Below, one piece after another: positions 9,870-18,796 of a DNA stretch of 64,000 bases. This stretch comes from Desulfitobacterium dehalogenans ATCC 51507 (GTDB lineage Bacteria > Bacillota > Desulfitobacteriia > Desulfitobacteriales > Desulfitobacteriaceae), in contig NC_018017.1 of NCBI RefSeq assembly GCF_000243155.2, positions 3,224,001-3,288,000 on the forward strand. The letters are read 5' to 3'. A program made the translations under genes and the position numbers. The stretch's first letter is position 1. Every line of letters starts with the position of its first letter. The notes beneath the pieces are model-generated. The model saw nothing but the letters and a program-made list of their open reading frames with translations. It did no database searches and was not told the origin of the DNA.

Positions 9870-10700
9870 TTATTTCGGCGTACGATCTAAAGTAAACTTC
9901 CCTAAAGATCCTGCCCGAAATTCCCTTATAAAAATCTGAGCCGCTTTCAGGGTATCCACCTGTCCCCCTTTAACCAAACAGCCCCTCTTTCGTCCAATCC
10001 CTTCCAGATCCAAACCTTGGACATCTTCAGTGTATCGTTTTAAAGCCTCCGGATAATTCTCCTTTAAATGCTCCAATACCCAAAGGGACAGCTCCTCAAG
10101 ATTTAAAACCTCATCCCGGATAGCGCCTACAGCACCTAATTTTCTGCCCACTTCTGGGTCTTCGAACTTCGGCCAAAGCAATCCCGGCGTATCGAGCAAT
10201 TCCACCCTGTCGTGAATGCGAATCCATTGATTGCCCCGGGTCACTCCCGGTTTATTCCCTGTTTTAGCTTTTGCACTTCCTATGAGATTATTCACCAGAG
10301 AGGATTTTCCACAATTGGGTATTCCCGCGATCATCACCCGGATACTGCGGGCACGAATTCCTTTGGCCGTCCATTTCTCTATTTTATGGGCCATGAGCCG
10401 CTCGACTTCAGGAACAATTTTGCCCACCCCGGCACCGCCGGTTGCGCTTACTGCCAATACCGGGCTGGACTGACGAAGTTTACGTGTCCAGATCTCCGTC
10501 CAATAAGGATCAGCCAAATCCACCTTGTTCAGTATAACGATTTTAGGCTTATCCCCCAACATCTCTTGCAGCAGAGGGTTTCTGCTGCTTTCTGGCAAAC
10601 GGGCATCTCCCAATTCGATGACCACATCCACCCAACGCAGCTGTTCCACTAACAACCGCTTTGCTTTGGCCATATGGCCGGGAAACCACTGAATACTCAA
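9870..10700 (-). CDS. rbgA: Ribosome biogenesis GTPase RbgA (YlqF)
   Basis: Circularly permuted GTPase required for late assembly of the 50S subunit. Motifs occur in the permuted order G4 (LNKVDL) then G5, then G1 (GIPNCGKSSLVN), then G3 (DTPGLLWP), which is diagnostic of the YlqF family. The start MSIQWFPGHMAKAKR is the conserved N-terminus. Length is 276 residues, as expected. It lies between lepB and rnhB, the usual neighbourhood in Firmicutes. Confidence 0.96.
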   Translation of the reverse strand: MSIQWFPGHMAKAKRLLVEQLRWVDVVIELGDARLPESSRNPLLQEMLGDKPKIVILNKVDLADPYWTEIWTRKLRQSSPVLAVSATGGAGVGKIVPEVERLMAHKIEKWTAKGIRARSIRVMIAGIPNCGKSSLVNNLIGSAKAKTGNKPGVTRGNQWIRIHDRVELLDTPGLLWPKFEDPEVGRKLGAVGAIRDEVLNLEELSLWVLEHLKENYPEALKRYTEDVQGLDLEGIGRKRGCLVKGGQVDTLKAAQIFIREFRAGSLGKFTLDRTPK

Positions 10701-10723
10701 CGAAACACCTTCTTATCTACCGT

Positions 10724-11236
10724 CTACCAAAAAAACTTAAATCTTTGGAGCGGACTATAAACAAACCAAGCTTTCCCTATGATATAACTTTTCGGCAAAA
10801 CTCCCCATTCTCTTGAATCACCGCTCTCCCGACGGTTGTCGCCTAAAACAAAGATATTTTCAGCAGGGATCGTTTCGGGTTCAAAGGGTGAATGATCCCC
10901 TTGCTTCAGATAAGGTTCCTGAATCAGTGATCCGTTGACATAGACTTGATTCCCTTTGAGCTCAACGGTCTCACCCTCCACTGCAATGACCCGCTTGACG
11001 AAAGTACGGCTGGTATCTTTCGGATAGGCAAAAACCACAATATCTCCCCGAGCGGGTGCTCCGTATTGGTAAGCAAAACGATTCACGAGAATTCTATCCC
11101 CTGGAAGCAAAGTAGGCTCCATGGAATTTGAAGAAATAGTATAGGGCTGAAGTACAAATAAACGTAAAAGAGCAGCACAAATGACGACTGCTGCAATGAC
11201 CCAGATTAACCATCCGATTTTTGTCTTATTCCTCAC
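10724..11236 (-). CDS. lepB: Signal peptidase I
   Basis: Membrane-bound serine protease that removes signal peptides from exported proteins. It has one N-terminal membrane helix (IGWLIWVIAAVVICAALLRL), the catalytic serine in SNSMEPTLLPGDR, and the catalytic lysine in FVKRVIAVEGE, followed by GDNRRESGDSR. The start is the GTG at 11236, 7 bases after GGGAGGAG; the frame could extend 20 codons upstream but has no better site. The result, 170 residues, fits the short Gram-positive type. Confidence 0.95.
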   Translation of the reverse strand: MRNKTKIGWLIWVIAAVVICAALLRLFVLQPYTISSNSMEPTLLPGDRILVNRFAYQYGAPARGDIVVFAYPKDTSRTFVKRVIAVEGETVELKGNQVYVNGSLIQEPYLKQGDHSPFEPETIPAENIFVLGDNRRESGDSREWGVLPKSYIIGKAWFVYSPLQRFKFFW

Positions 11237-11350
11237 TGTTTTTCTCCTCCCTATTTCAAACTCTTCACTAGTATGAACAGAAATTTTAAGGAGCATACAG
11301 CGTTTTTAAGACAAAACGAATGGTTTTTTTACTAATGTCTTCCCCTATCT

Positions 11351-11380
11351 ATAAATAAAAGGGCCGGATAGCTCCGGCCC
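11351..11380 (-). terminator. Intrinsic terminator after rplS
   Basis: Perfect 8-bp stem GGGCCGGA/TCCGGCCC with a four-base loop at 11361-11380, followed on the minus strand by TTTTATTTAT. It lies 10 bases after the rplS stop, so the ribosomal transcript ends here and lepB needs its own promoter. Confidence 0.9.
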
Positions 11381-11389
11381 ATCTTATTG

Positions 11390-11731
11390 CTAGCGACGGT
11401 CGCGAATCCGCGCAGCTTTACCTGAAAGTCCACGTAGGTAGTAGAGTTTGGCACGGCGTACAACACCACGGCGTACCACCTCAATACGGTCAATTCGAGG
11501 AGAATGCAGCGGGAAAGACCGCTCTACTCCTACACCATAGGTTACCCGACGCACTGTGAAAGACCGACGAAGACCGCCGCCTTTCATCTTGATAACAACC
11601 CCTTCAAAAGCCTGGATACGTTCCCGAGAACCCTCGACAACTTTTACATGGACACGTACAGTATCTCCAGGACGGAAGGCAGGAAGATCTTTTTTCATTT
11701 GCTCTTCTTCAATCATGCGAATAAAATCCAT
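11390..11731 (-). CDS. rplS: 50S ribosomal protein L19
   Basis: Ribosomal protein at the 30S-50S interface, 113 residues. Conserved features are [20 protein letters not shown], the basic segment [20 protein letters not shown] and the C-terminal [16 protein letters not shown]. The start is the ATG at 11731, 8 bases after AAGGGGGG; an upstream extension of eight codons reads through that site. In this genome it is cut off from trmD by the SPOUT gene and a 306-bp palindromic repeat. Confidence 0.97.
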   Translation of the reverse strand: MDFIRMIEEEQMKKDLPAFRPGDTVRVHVKVVEGSRERIQAFEGVVIKMKGGGLRRSFTVRRVTYGVGVERSFPLHSPRIDRIEVVRRGVVRRAKLYYLRGLSGKAARIRDRR

Positions 11732-11891
11732 TATTGATTCCCCCCTTCCTTGCATAGATGTTCATACACTGAGCCGATGTTTAAGCACCATGCTTTTCAC
11801 AGTGAGCGGACCATCCGTTTTACCGTGATATTGTATCATAAACAATAAGCTGTATGCAACTTTAAAAATCACAAAATATTATTTGGGTCGA

Positions 11892-12197
11892 GTAGCTTTA
11901 CGCACAACACTCACTCCATAGCTCCGGGGCTGACCAACTTGCTCTCTTAACAGCATCTGCGGCGGATAAGTGTTCTTTGAGGAGTGCCGCCTTGAGCGAA
12001 ACTGTCCACTGGACACTTTCGTCGCCAAACCCCGCTGTTTTCTGCATGTGAACCGTGGCTGCGCTACGTTAAGAAAGCCTCGTTGACCGGACCGCCCCTC
12101 CGCTTAAAGAAAGCTGGCTTATGGTGAGTGAAGCGAATCAGAAGCCTTAGCTGCCTTATACACAGTGAAATCCGTTCGCTTTTGTGCGTAAAGCTAC
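11892..12197 (-). repeat. Solo palindromic module A (copy A1)
   Basis: A 306-bp element bounded by perfect 16-bp inverted repeats, GTAGCTTTACGCACAA at 11892-11907 and its complement at 12182-12197. The right 115 bp are nearly identical, in reverse complement, to 14575-14700, so this is a second copy in opposite orientation. The middle differs from other copies: it carries a hairpin GCGAAACTGTCC-ACTGGACA-CTTTCG and a second GC-rich hairpin. It fills the rplS to methyltransferase gap (11732-12242); nothing else coding was seen there. Confidence 0.85.
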
Positions 12198-12242
12198 GCT
12201 AGTAGGTCATTAGATCACTATTTGAGGGCTTTTAAAATTCCC

Positions 12243-12800
12243 TTAATGTCCCCTTAAACGATCGAGAATAATAGCTGCTGCTGAACGAACGGAAAGATGA
12301 TTCCATTCACCAGGCCCATAGATAGGTTCAAGGATGATATCACAATCCTCCATAACTTCCCTGAGCAGCCCCCAGCCTGTGCCGAAGAGCAACAGCAAAG
12401 GTTCCTCCCCATTCTCGATCTTATCCCGTACGGCAGCATAACCTAAGGTATTGGGATATCGCCGGGCATCCGTGGCTATTTTCAAAGGCTTTCTCCCTTG
12501 TTCCTTAAAAATCTCCTCTTCAACCTCGGCAAGTTCACTAGCCAATTTAACCCGGGCAAAGGCTTCCTGGCGATTGGGATTATATTCTGCACCAAAGCCC
12601 TCCTGCCAATACCCCATAATCCGCTGAGCTAAGGCTCTTTGAGCTTCAGCGGGATGGACAATATAGTAGCGCTTCACTCCGTATGTAGTGGCACTGCGAG
12701 CGATGTCATGAATATCCAAATTGGTGATGGAGGTCGCGATGGTTTCCATGTTTTTATTATAGACTGGAGCATGAAGCAATGCGACGTACAAATCGCCCAT
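12243..12800 (-). CDS. Predicted SPOUT-type RNA methyltransferase (PF09936-like)
   Basis: Predicted S-adenosylmethionine-dependent RNA methyltransferase of the small TM1570-like family, 185 residues. The N-terminus MGDLYVALLHAPVYNKN, the early NLDIHDIARSATTYGVKRYY, and the C-terminal LLLFGTGWGLL followed by IYGPGEWNHLSVRSAAAII resemble the trefoil-knot SAM site of SPOUT enzymes. It sits 12 bases after trmD, itself a SPOUT enzyme, and before rplS, an arrangement common in Clostridia. The RNA target is not known from sequence. Ribosome site: AAGGAGGAACC before ATG. Confidence 0.75.
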   Translation of the reverse strand: MGDLYVALLHAPVYNKNMETIATSITNLDIHDIARSATTYGVKRYYIVHPAEAQRALAQRIMGYWQEGFGAEYNPNRQEAFARVKLASELAEVEEEIFKEQGRKPLKIATDARRYPNTLGYAAVRDKIENGEEPLLLLFGTGWGLLREVMEDCDIILEPIYGPGEWNHLSVRSAAAIILDRLRGH

Positions 12801-12812
12801 GATGGTTCCTCC

Positions 12813-13643
12813 TTATTCTGCATTCTCAGTCCCATTAAATTCAGACTTCTTCTGTCTGCGTTTTTTGGGCTTGGGCCTTAAATGTTCCCAGCGAGAACGT
12901 TCTTTCCCCAGTTCGGGATGCTCATGAATCAGTTCCTCTAATAAATTAAAATCTCCCGCTTGAAATTCTACCTTGGCGAACAAATCAGGGCGCTTTAAGA
13001 AAGTACGACGCAGGGATTCCTTTCTTCGCCAATCCTCAATACGCCGATGATGACCGGATAAAAGAATGTCTGGAACCTCCATCCCCTCAAACAAGGGGGG
13101 ACGAGTATACTGAGGGTATTCCAAAAGCCCCTCGCTATGGGAATCTTCCTCAGCCGATGCCTTTTCCCCCAGCACGCCGGGCAATAAACGAGCCACTGCA
13201 TCCATCATCACCATGGCTGCCAGTTCTCCTCCCGTCAGAACGAAATCCCCCAAAGAAACCTCTTCATCAGCAAGACTGCGAATACGTTCGTCAAATCCCT
13301 CATAGTGACCGCAAATAAAGACCAGCTCATCCAACCTGCTCCATTCTTTGGCCTTCTGCTGCTGAAACACTTCCCCTTGAGGAGAGAGCAAAACAACCCG
13401 CCGTCGACGGTCGCAGGGCGGCAAATCCCGCAGAGCAGCAAAGAGAGGCTCCGGCTTGAGCACCATCCCCGCTCCTCCACCATAAGGAACATCATCCACA
13501 TTCTTATGCTTACTTGCAGCGTAATCCCGAAAATTAATCAAACTCACGTCAATGAGGTGTGCTGCTTGAGCGCGTTTCAAAATACTCTCATGAACAGGTG
13601 CAAACATCTCCGGAAATAGGGTTAACACGGTAAACTTCATCAT
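12813..13643 (-). CDS. trmD: tRNA (guanine37-N1)-methyltransferase
   Basis: SPOUT enzyme that methylates G37 next to the anticodon and prevents frameshifting. The start MMKFTVLTLFPEMF is typical; later motifs are KHKNVDDVPYGGGAGMV, FICGHYEGFDERI and GDFVLTGGELAAMVMMDA, which build the knot. It is 276 residues, slightly longer than the usual 240-250 owing to a basic C-terminal tail (RPKPKKRRQKK). The ATGATG start overlaps the rimM stop by four bases. Confidence 0.96.
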   Translation of the reverse strand: MMKFTVLTLFPEMFAPVHESILKRAQAAHLIDVSLINFRDYAASKHKNVDDVPYGGGAGMVLKPEPLFAALRDLPPCDRRRRVVLLSPQGEVFQQQKAKEWSRLDELVFICGHYEGFDERIRSLADEEVSLGDFVLTGGELAAMVMMDAVARLLPGVLGEKASAEEDSHSEGLLEYPQYTRPPLFEGMEVPDILLSGHHRRIEDWRRKESLRRTFLKRPDLFAKVEFQAGDFNLLEELIHEHPELGKERSRWEHLRPKPKKRRQKKSEFNGTENAE

Positions 13644-14161
13644 CGTATTTCGTCACCATCAATCAGTCCGGAGGGCAGCTCTACATCCATCCGCTTTCCG
13701 GCTACATCCACATGCTTCACTACCGTCTTCAAAGCCGGCACGCAGATCTCCCCTTTATCCCCCTTAACAAGATAAACATCATTAGCCCCCGTTTGAATCA
13801 CCTGGGTCAAGGTCCCTAATAAAGCCTCTCCCTCATAGACTTGCATACCCTCCAGTTCGAAGTAATACCAGCCTTCTTTAAGAGGGGGAACCTGGTCGCG
13901 GTCCGTTTTTACCGCCCATCCTCTTAGGACGTCTGCCTCATCTCTGGTATTAACCCCTTCCAAAGTCAGGTACACTTCCGATTGATGGACTTTGGCATTA
14001 AGAACCTTCAAGCAACGCCGCTCCTGATTCTGCACCAGGATAACTTCCTTAAGCTTCTTGAACCGCTTGGGATTATCCGTAATGGGATACACTTTGATTT
14101 CCCCTTGAACCCCATGGGGCTTTATGACTTCACCGATTAAAACCTCATCCATAAAAGACAT
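13640..14161 (-). CDS. rimM: 16S rRNA processing protein RimM
   Basis: Ribosome maturation factor for the 30S head, 173 residues with an N-terminal RimM beta barrel and a C-terminal PRC barrel. Diagnostic segments are IGEVIKPHGVQGEIKV and VNTRDEADVLRGWAV, then YYFELEGMQVYEGEALLGT and GANDVYLVKG. Its stop overlaps trmD. Upstream, the expected neighbour khpA is separated by a 745-bp gap filled with the composite palindromic repeat, so co-transcription with rpsP would need read-through of that element. Confidence 0.95.
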   Translation of the reverse strand: MSFMDEVLIGEVIKPHGVQGEIKVYPITDNPKRFKKLKEVILVQNQERRCLKVLNAKVHQSEVYLTLEGVNTRDEADVLRGWAVKTDRDQVPPLKEGWYYFELEGMQVYEGEALLGTLTQVIQTGANDVYLVKGDKGEICVPALKTVVKHVDVAGKRMDVELPSGLIDGDEIR

Positions 14162-14209
14162 TACTCCTTCTTTGAGGAAAGTACTTTAAAAAGCGCAAAA
14201 ACTAAATTC

Positions 14210-14819
14210 TCCAGGATTTTGCTTTCGGCGTTCACTCCATAAGCTGCGCGGAGCAATCTAATCGCTCAAGACCTCCGCTCCGTCGGGTGCCCGCCCAAAT
14301 CGCTCCTGCTCAATGGGCGGTTGGAAACGTCCTGTTTCCAACCCGACTCCGCTGCTGTCTTTTCGCGAAGATTGCTTTCCTGCTCGCTTAAATCCGTTCT
14401 CTGCCTGAAAGCAAAATCCTTGAGCTGCTTCTTAGGTTTGAGCGGGCGGGGTGTTGTGAATTTTGGCTTGGGCCGCTTGTTCAGCCTTGCCGACGCCGCT
14501 TGCGGCATGGTCGGCGACCCGCTCGGGAAAGGCTTAGGTGAAGCCCGAAAGAAGACTAAGCAAGACCCGCGAGTGTAGCTTTAGGCACAAAAGGGAACGG
14601 ATTTCACTGTGTATAAGGCAGCTAAGGCTTCTGATTCGCTTCACTCACCATAAGCCAAGCTTTCTTTAAGCGGAGGGGCGGCCAGGTGAACGAGGCTTTC
14701 TTAACATAGCTCAGCCACTGGTTCACTTCAGGTATTACCCAGAGGTTTGGCTGAGCTGTTAAGAAAGCGAGTGAACCAGCCCCGGAGCTATGAAGTGACC
14801 GTTGTGCGTAAAGCTACAC
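14210..14819 (+). repeat. Composite palindromic repeat, copy 1 (modules B and A)
   Basis: A roughly 610-bp composite. Module B (14214-14419) has ends GGATTTTGCTTTC and its complement, with inner hairpins such as GGTTGGAAAC-GTCCT-GTTTCCAACC (14319-14343) and CCGCCCA/TGGGCGG. A GC-rich spacer with a GCCGACGCCG-type hairpin follows, then module A (14575-14817) with GTAGCTTTA[G/C]GCACAA ends and an inner inverted repeat around GCTTTCTTAAC. The same B-spacer-A order is found inverted at 48326-48817. It lies between khpA and rimM; no gene was found in 14162-14906. Confidence 0.85.
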
Positions 14820-14906
14820 GCCCCAGTATTCTGGATACACCCCTACCCAAATCTAAAAAGCAGAAGCACCTAACGTCAAAAAGGGCTCAAGGCCCTTCTC
14901 AACACA

Positions 14907-15137
14907 TCACTGATCAATGTCAACATGCACTCTACGGCCATCTTTGACCGCAGCAGCTTTTACTAACGTGCGTATAGCGTTAGCAATCCTTCCCTGCTTA
15001 CCAATCACTTTGCCCATATCCTCCGGAGCAACGGTGAGCTGCAGGTGAACGGATTTCTCCGTTTCCGATTGAGCAACCAACACTTGATCCGGGTGATCGA
15101 CTAAAGCTTTCGCAAGAACTTCTACGAGTTCCTTCAC
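14907..15137 (-). CDS. khpA: KH-domain RNA-binding protein KhpA (YlqC)
   Basis: Small single-KH RNA-binding protein, 76 residues, which in other Firmicutes pairs with KhpB and affects cell division and RNA stability. The KH signature with its GxxG loop is in MGKVIGKQGRIANAIRTLVK. The start GTG at 15137 follows GGGGGTG by 5 bases; the longer frame to 15239 overlaps rpsP in the wrong register and is rejected. It stands between rpsP and rimM, its standard place, although here a palindromic repeat separates it from rimM. Confidence 0.93.
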   Translation of the reverse strand: MKELVEVLAKALVDHPDQVLVAQSETEKSVHLQLTVAPEDMGKVIGKQGRIANAIRTLVKAAAVKDGRRVHVDIDQ

Positions 15138-15159
15138 AGGAACACCCCCAACAATCCAA

Positions 15160-15426
15160 TTACTTCTTGGACTCATGGTACTTAGCGAGAACCCCAGCTT
15201 TACGAAGAAGAGACTTCGCTGTATCTGAAGGTTGAGCACCAGTTGCTAACCATTTCATTACTTTTTCTTCATCAATATTCAGGACTTCCGGTTGTTTCGT
15301 AGGATCATAGAAGCCAATCTCCTCAATGAAACGACCATCGCGTGGAGAACTAGAATCCGCAACGATTAAACGGTAGAAAGGATTCTTCTTAGCACCCATG
15401 CGGCGAAGACGAATTTTTGTTGCCAT
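15160..15426 (-). CDS. rpsP: 30S ribosomal protein S16
   Basis: Small-subunit ribosomal protein, 88 residues. The N-terminus [20 protein letters not shown] and the following [21 protein letters not shown] are strongly conserved. The start is the ATG at 15426, 8 bases after AGGAGGTG; three codons further upstream are possible but lie within the ribosome site. It is the first ribosomal gene after ffh and starts the rpsP-khpA-rimM-trmD-rplS series. Confidence 0.97.
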   Translation of the reverse strand: MATKIRLRRMGAKKNPFYRLIVADSSSPRDGRFIEEIGFYDPTKQPEVLNIDEEKVMKWLATGAQPSDTAKSLLRKAGVLAKYHESKK

Positions 15427-15487
15427 GTTTTTCACCTCCTCACCAGGATACTTATCACCTTTCGGAAAGATAAGTAGAACTAGAAAA

Positions 15488-16849
15488 TTATTTAAAAGGG
15501 AAAGGAAAACCTATTTTCTTCCCTTTTTTACCCTTTTTGCCCTTGCCCATCATCCCCATACCTGAACCGCCGGCAAACTGCTTCATCATCTTTTGCATCT
15601 GCTCGAACTGCTTCAGCAAGCGCCCTACCTCCTGAACACTGGTCCCGCTTCCTTTAGCGATGCGGCGCTTTCTGGAATCCTTAATCAGGGCGGGTTTTCT
15701 GCGCTCTTCGGGAGTCATGGAATGAATAATGGCTTCGACATGGGCCATATCTTTTTCATCGACCTGAACATCTTTCATCTGCTTCCCGACACCGGGTATC
15801 ATTTCCAGCAGGGAATTTAGCGGCCCCATCTTCTTAAGCTGCTGCATCTGGTCCAGGAAATCGTCCAAGGTAAATTCCTGCTTGCGAAGCTTCTGCTCCA
15901 TTTCCCGGGCCTGCTTCTCGTCAAAAGCTTCCTGAGCCTTTTCAATCAGGGTCAGGACATCTCCCATTCCCAAAATACGGGAAGCCATTCGTTCCGGGAA
16001 AAAGGGTTCGATAGCATCCATCTTTTCCCCGATACCGGCAAATTTAATCGGGCAACCGGTTACGGCTTTCACGGAGAGAGCCGCTCCCCCACGAGTATCC
16101 CCATCCAGTTTGGTCAGGATGATTCCATCCACCCCAAGCTCGTTGTGGAAGCTTTCTGCTACATTCACGGCATCCTGCCCGGTCATGGCATCGACCACCA
16201 GCAGGATTTCGTGAGGCTTCACAGAGGCCTTAATATCTCTGAGTTCCCCCATAAGCTCTTCATTAATATGCAGCCGGCCTGCAGTATCGATGATCACCAC
16301 ATCCAAGCCTTGACTGTTGGCGTGCTGAAGGCTGGCAGCAGCGATCTCTACAGGGTTTTCCTGGCCTAATGAAAACACAGGAACCTTGATTTGTTCACCA
16401 AGGACTTGAAGCTGTTTGATAGCTGCCGGACGATAAATGTCACAGGCGACCAACAAAGGATGTTTCCCTTGCTTCTTTAACATATTGGCCAGCTTAGCGC
16501 CATGGGTCGTCTTACCGGCCCCTTGCAAGCCCACCAGCATAATGATCGTGGGAGGCTTGGATGAAATATTTATCTTACTGGAAACGCCGCCCATTAAGGC
16601 TACCATTTCCTCGTTAACAATCTTAATCACCTGCTGTCCAGGGGAGAGAGATTCGAGAACCTCCTGTCCAATCGAACGTTCCTTGACTTTGGCGACAAAA
16701 TCCTTAACCACTTTAAAGTTCACATCGGCTTCCAACAAGGCCATACGGACTTCACGCATGGCTTCATTGACATCCGCTTCCGTGAGCTTGCCTTTGCTTT
16801 TTAACCGTTTAAACGTTTCTTGTAATTTTTCACTTAGGCCTTGAAACAT
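15488..16849 (-). CDS. ffh: Signal recognition particle protein Ffh
   Basis: GTPase of the signal recognition particle that binds signal sequences and SRP RNA. It contains the N domain, the G domain with [41 protein letters not shown] and [12 protein letters not shown], and a methionine-rich M domain ending in [16 protein letters not shown]. Length is 453 residues. The start is the ATG at 16849 behind GTGAGGGCTGGT; the GTG four codons upstream lies in the ribosome site. ylxM is 32 bases upstream, the usual ylxM-ffh pair. Confidence 0.97.
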   Translation of the reverse strand: MFQGLSEKLQETFKRLKSKGKLTEADVNEAMREVRMALLEADVNFKVVKDFVAKVKERSIGQEVLESLSPGQQVIKIVNEEMVALMGGVSSKINISSKPPTIIMLVGLQGAGKTTHGAKLANMLKKQGKHPLLVACDIYRPAAIKQLQVLGEQIKVPVFSLGQENPVEIAAASLQHANSQGLDVVIIDTAGRLHINEELMGELRDIKASVKPHEILLVVDAMTGQDAVNVAESFHNELGVDGIILTKLDGDTRGGAALSVKAVTGCPIKFAGIGEKMDAIEPFFPERMASRILGMGDVLTLIEKAQEAFDEKQAREMEQKLRKQEFTLDDFLDQMQQLKKMGPLNSLLEMIPGVGKQMKDVQVDEKDMAHVEAIIHSMTPEERRKPALIKDSRKRRIAKGSGTSVQEVGRLLKQFEQMQKMMKQFAGGSGMGMMGKGKKGKKGKKIGFPFPFK

Positions 16850-16881
16850 ACCAGCCCTCACTTTCCGGACCCGATCTAAGA

Positions 16882-17250
16882 CTAGGAAGCTTCAATATCC
16901 CTATACATTTCATCAATCTTTTGACTTATGGATTGATGCCGTTCCCAGGCTTTCTCGTTGGAAAAATCCTTTTGCTCGAATTCCTGCACTAATTGATAGA
17001 CTTCGGATAATTTATGCTGCTCGTCCACAAAGCGATGAATCAAGCCCAGCTTATCCTCATACCCCTGCAAGATCTTTTCCGTCCTCTTTAACAAATCATA
17101 GACTGCTTGCCGACTGATATTCTCAAGTTCAGCAATCTCCACCAAAGAGAAATCCTGCTCATAATGGAGATCCCAAATCCTCCCCTGCTTGGGAGTTAAA
17201 AGAGGACCATAAAAATCCGCCAGTAATGCCATTTTTGCAAATCGTTCCAA
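16882..17250 (-). CDS. ylxM: YlxM helix-turn-helix protein, ffh partner
   Basis: Small DNA-binding-like protein of the YlxM/p13 family (122 residues), found next to ffh and reported to associate with the SRP system in Firmicutes. A sigma-like helix-turn-helix is visible in TPKQGRIWDLHYEQDFSLVE and EIAELENISRQAVYDLLKR. The start is TTG at 17250, 9 bases after GGGAGG; an ATG sits seven codons later. The exact role is not evident from sequence. Confidence 0.88.
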   Translation of the reverse strand: MERFAKMALLADFYGPLLTPKQGRIWDLHYEQDFSLVEIAELENISRQAVYDLLKRTEKILQGYEDKLGLIHRFVDEQHKLSEVYQLVQEFEQKDFSNEKAWERHQSISQKIDEMYRDIEAS

Positions 17251-17435
17251 TGCAAAAAGCCTCCCGTAAAGGATTTTTACTTTACTGCGCTATTTTAGGG
17301 TATATTTCCTGCTTTGTCAAGTAATTTTACTTTCTCTTCAAACATATTTTTCACATATTTTTTCTCTTTTCCTATTTCAAGAATTTTGCGCCTATATTAA
17401 TGAAGGAAAGTTTTATTTTATAGAATTAAAAAAGA

Positions 17436-18731
17436 CTACAAGCCTTGCGCTATCTCCTTGGCCCGCTTTTCCACCTCATGACAAACCCGTTTGATATCCA
17501 TTGTCATGAGCCGGCGTTCCTGCATAAGGATTTTGCCATCCACCATGACTGTACGTACATCCCCGGCATGGGCTACATAGACCAAATGGGCGGAAATGGA
17601 GAACCTCGGATAAAAATGAGGCTGATCAAAATTGATGGAGATTAAATCCGCTTTATAGCCCGGTGCCAGCTTACCCAAGTCAGAAAGCCCCAAAGCCCGC
17701 GCCCCGTCCACGGTGGCCATATGCAACACCTCATAGGCAGGCATAGCGGTGGCACCTTTTAAGAGCTTCTGCTGAAATGCCGCTGAGCGCATTTCCCCAA
17801 ACATATCCAGATTATTATTGCTGGAAGTTCCATCCGTCCCTAATCCAACCACAACTCCCCGTGAACGGAGTTCGGGAATCGGCGCCGTGCCGCTGTTTAA
17901 TTTCATATTGCTTTCGGGGTTATGGGCAACAAAAACATTCCTTTTGGCCATAATCTCCTGATCTTCCTCGGTCAAGTGAACACAATGGGCGGCAACCACA
18001 TGCCCTCCGAATAAGCCCAGCTCTTCCAGCCATTGTACCGGAGTCTTGCCGTATTGCTCCCGTATGGTTTTTATCTCGTCCTCTGTCTCCGCCACATGAA
18101 TGTGAATCCCCACCCCAAGACGGTCCGCTTCCCTCTTGACCCGCTGCAGATACTCCCCGGAACAAGTATAAGGAGCATGAGGACCAAACATAACCTGAAT
18201 CCGTCCGTTACCGGAACCATGATAATTCTTCACTAAGTCTATGTTCTCAGCAAAAGCTCTTTCCCCATTGGGAGCGTTGCCAATCATTCCCCGTGATAAA
18301 ACCCCTCGGGTTCCGGCTTCCAAAACGGCTTTCGCCACCTGTTCCATAGAAGCATACATATCCAGCATGGTGGTGGTTCCTGATTGGATCATTTCTCCCA
18401 GAGCCAGCAATGTTCCCCAATAGATATCTTCATCGGATAGTTTATCCTCAAAAGGCCAAATCTTCGTATGCAGCCAAGGCATCAAAGGCAAATCATCAGC
18501 ATAACTTCTCAACATGGTCATTGCTGCATGGGTATGAGTATTAATGAGTCCCGGCATGACCACATCTTCAGGCAAATCTATGATCTGATCAGGAATAAAG
18601 CCCTCCGGAGCAGAGCCCTTCTCCCCAACGAAAAGAATCCGATCATTTTCAATCCCTATTTCCCCCTCGGGATAGAAATCCTCCGGTCCGGTCATGGGCA
18701 ATACCATAGCGCGAATGAGAATTTTGGACAT
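17436..18731 (-). CDS. mtaD: 5-methylthioadenosine/S-adenosylhomocysteine deaminase
   Basis: Metal-dependent amidohydrolase that deaminates methylthioadenosine, S-adenosylhomocysteine and probably 5'-deoxyadenosine. The metal site is seen in VMPGLINTHTHAAMTML, then FGPHAPYTCS, HIHVAETEDE, VAAHCVHL and LGTDGTSSNN. Length is 431 residues. The start is ATG at 18731, 8 bases after GGAG. It lies in the same cluster as mtnA, mtnP and a class II aldolase, which fits a role in salvage of adenosyl by-products. Distinguishing it from guanine or other deaminases rests on this context and overall similarity. Confidence 0.85.
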   Translation of the reverse strand: MSKILIRAMVLPMTGPEDFYPEGEIGIENDRILFVGEKGSAPEGFIPDQIIDLPEDVVMPGLINTHTHAAMTMLRSYADDLPLMPWLHTKIWPFEDKLSDEDIYWGTLLALGEMIQSGTTTMLDMYASMEQVAKAVLEAGTRGVLSRGMIGNAPNGERAFAENIDLVKNYHGSGNGRIQVMFGPHAPYTCSGEYLQRVKREADRLGVGIHIHVAETEDEIKTIREQYGKTPVQWLEELGLFGGHVVAAHCVHLTEEDQEIMAKRNVFVAHNPESNMKLNSGTAPIPELRSRGVVVGLGTDGTSSNNNLDMFGEMRSAAFQQKLLKGATAMPAYEVLHMATVDGARALGLSDLGKLAPGYKADLISINFDQPHFYPRFSISAHLVYVAHAGDVRTVMVDGKILMQERRLMTMDIKRVCHEVEKRAKEIAQGL

Positions 18732-18759
18732 AAATATCACTCCTTAACAACCAATGATT

Positions 18760-18786
18760 TAGACCCCCAATCCTTTGGAGGTCTAA
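18760..18786 (-). other. Intergenic hairpin between aldolase gene and mtaD
   Basis: Inverted repeat TTAGACC[C/T]CC (18759-18768 and 18777-18786) just after the aldolase stop. No clear T-run follows on the minus strand, so it is a weak terminator or a processing/stability hairpin at best. Confidence 0.35.
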
Positions 18787-18796
18787 TCTACCCGGT

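Noticed and set aside
14266-14508. Basic, proline-rich 80-codon frame on the minus strand (and an 85-codon plus-strand frame)
   Set aside because: Lies wholly in the palindromic repeat; open only because the repeat is GC-rich, and it is not kept in the other copy.
11892-14819. Idea that the palindromic repeats form a CRISPR array or an integron
   Set aside because: Units are hundreds of bases long with internal hairpins, not short direct repeats with spacers, and no cas or integrase gene is present.
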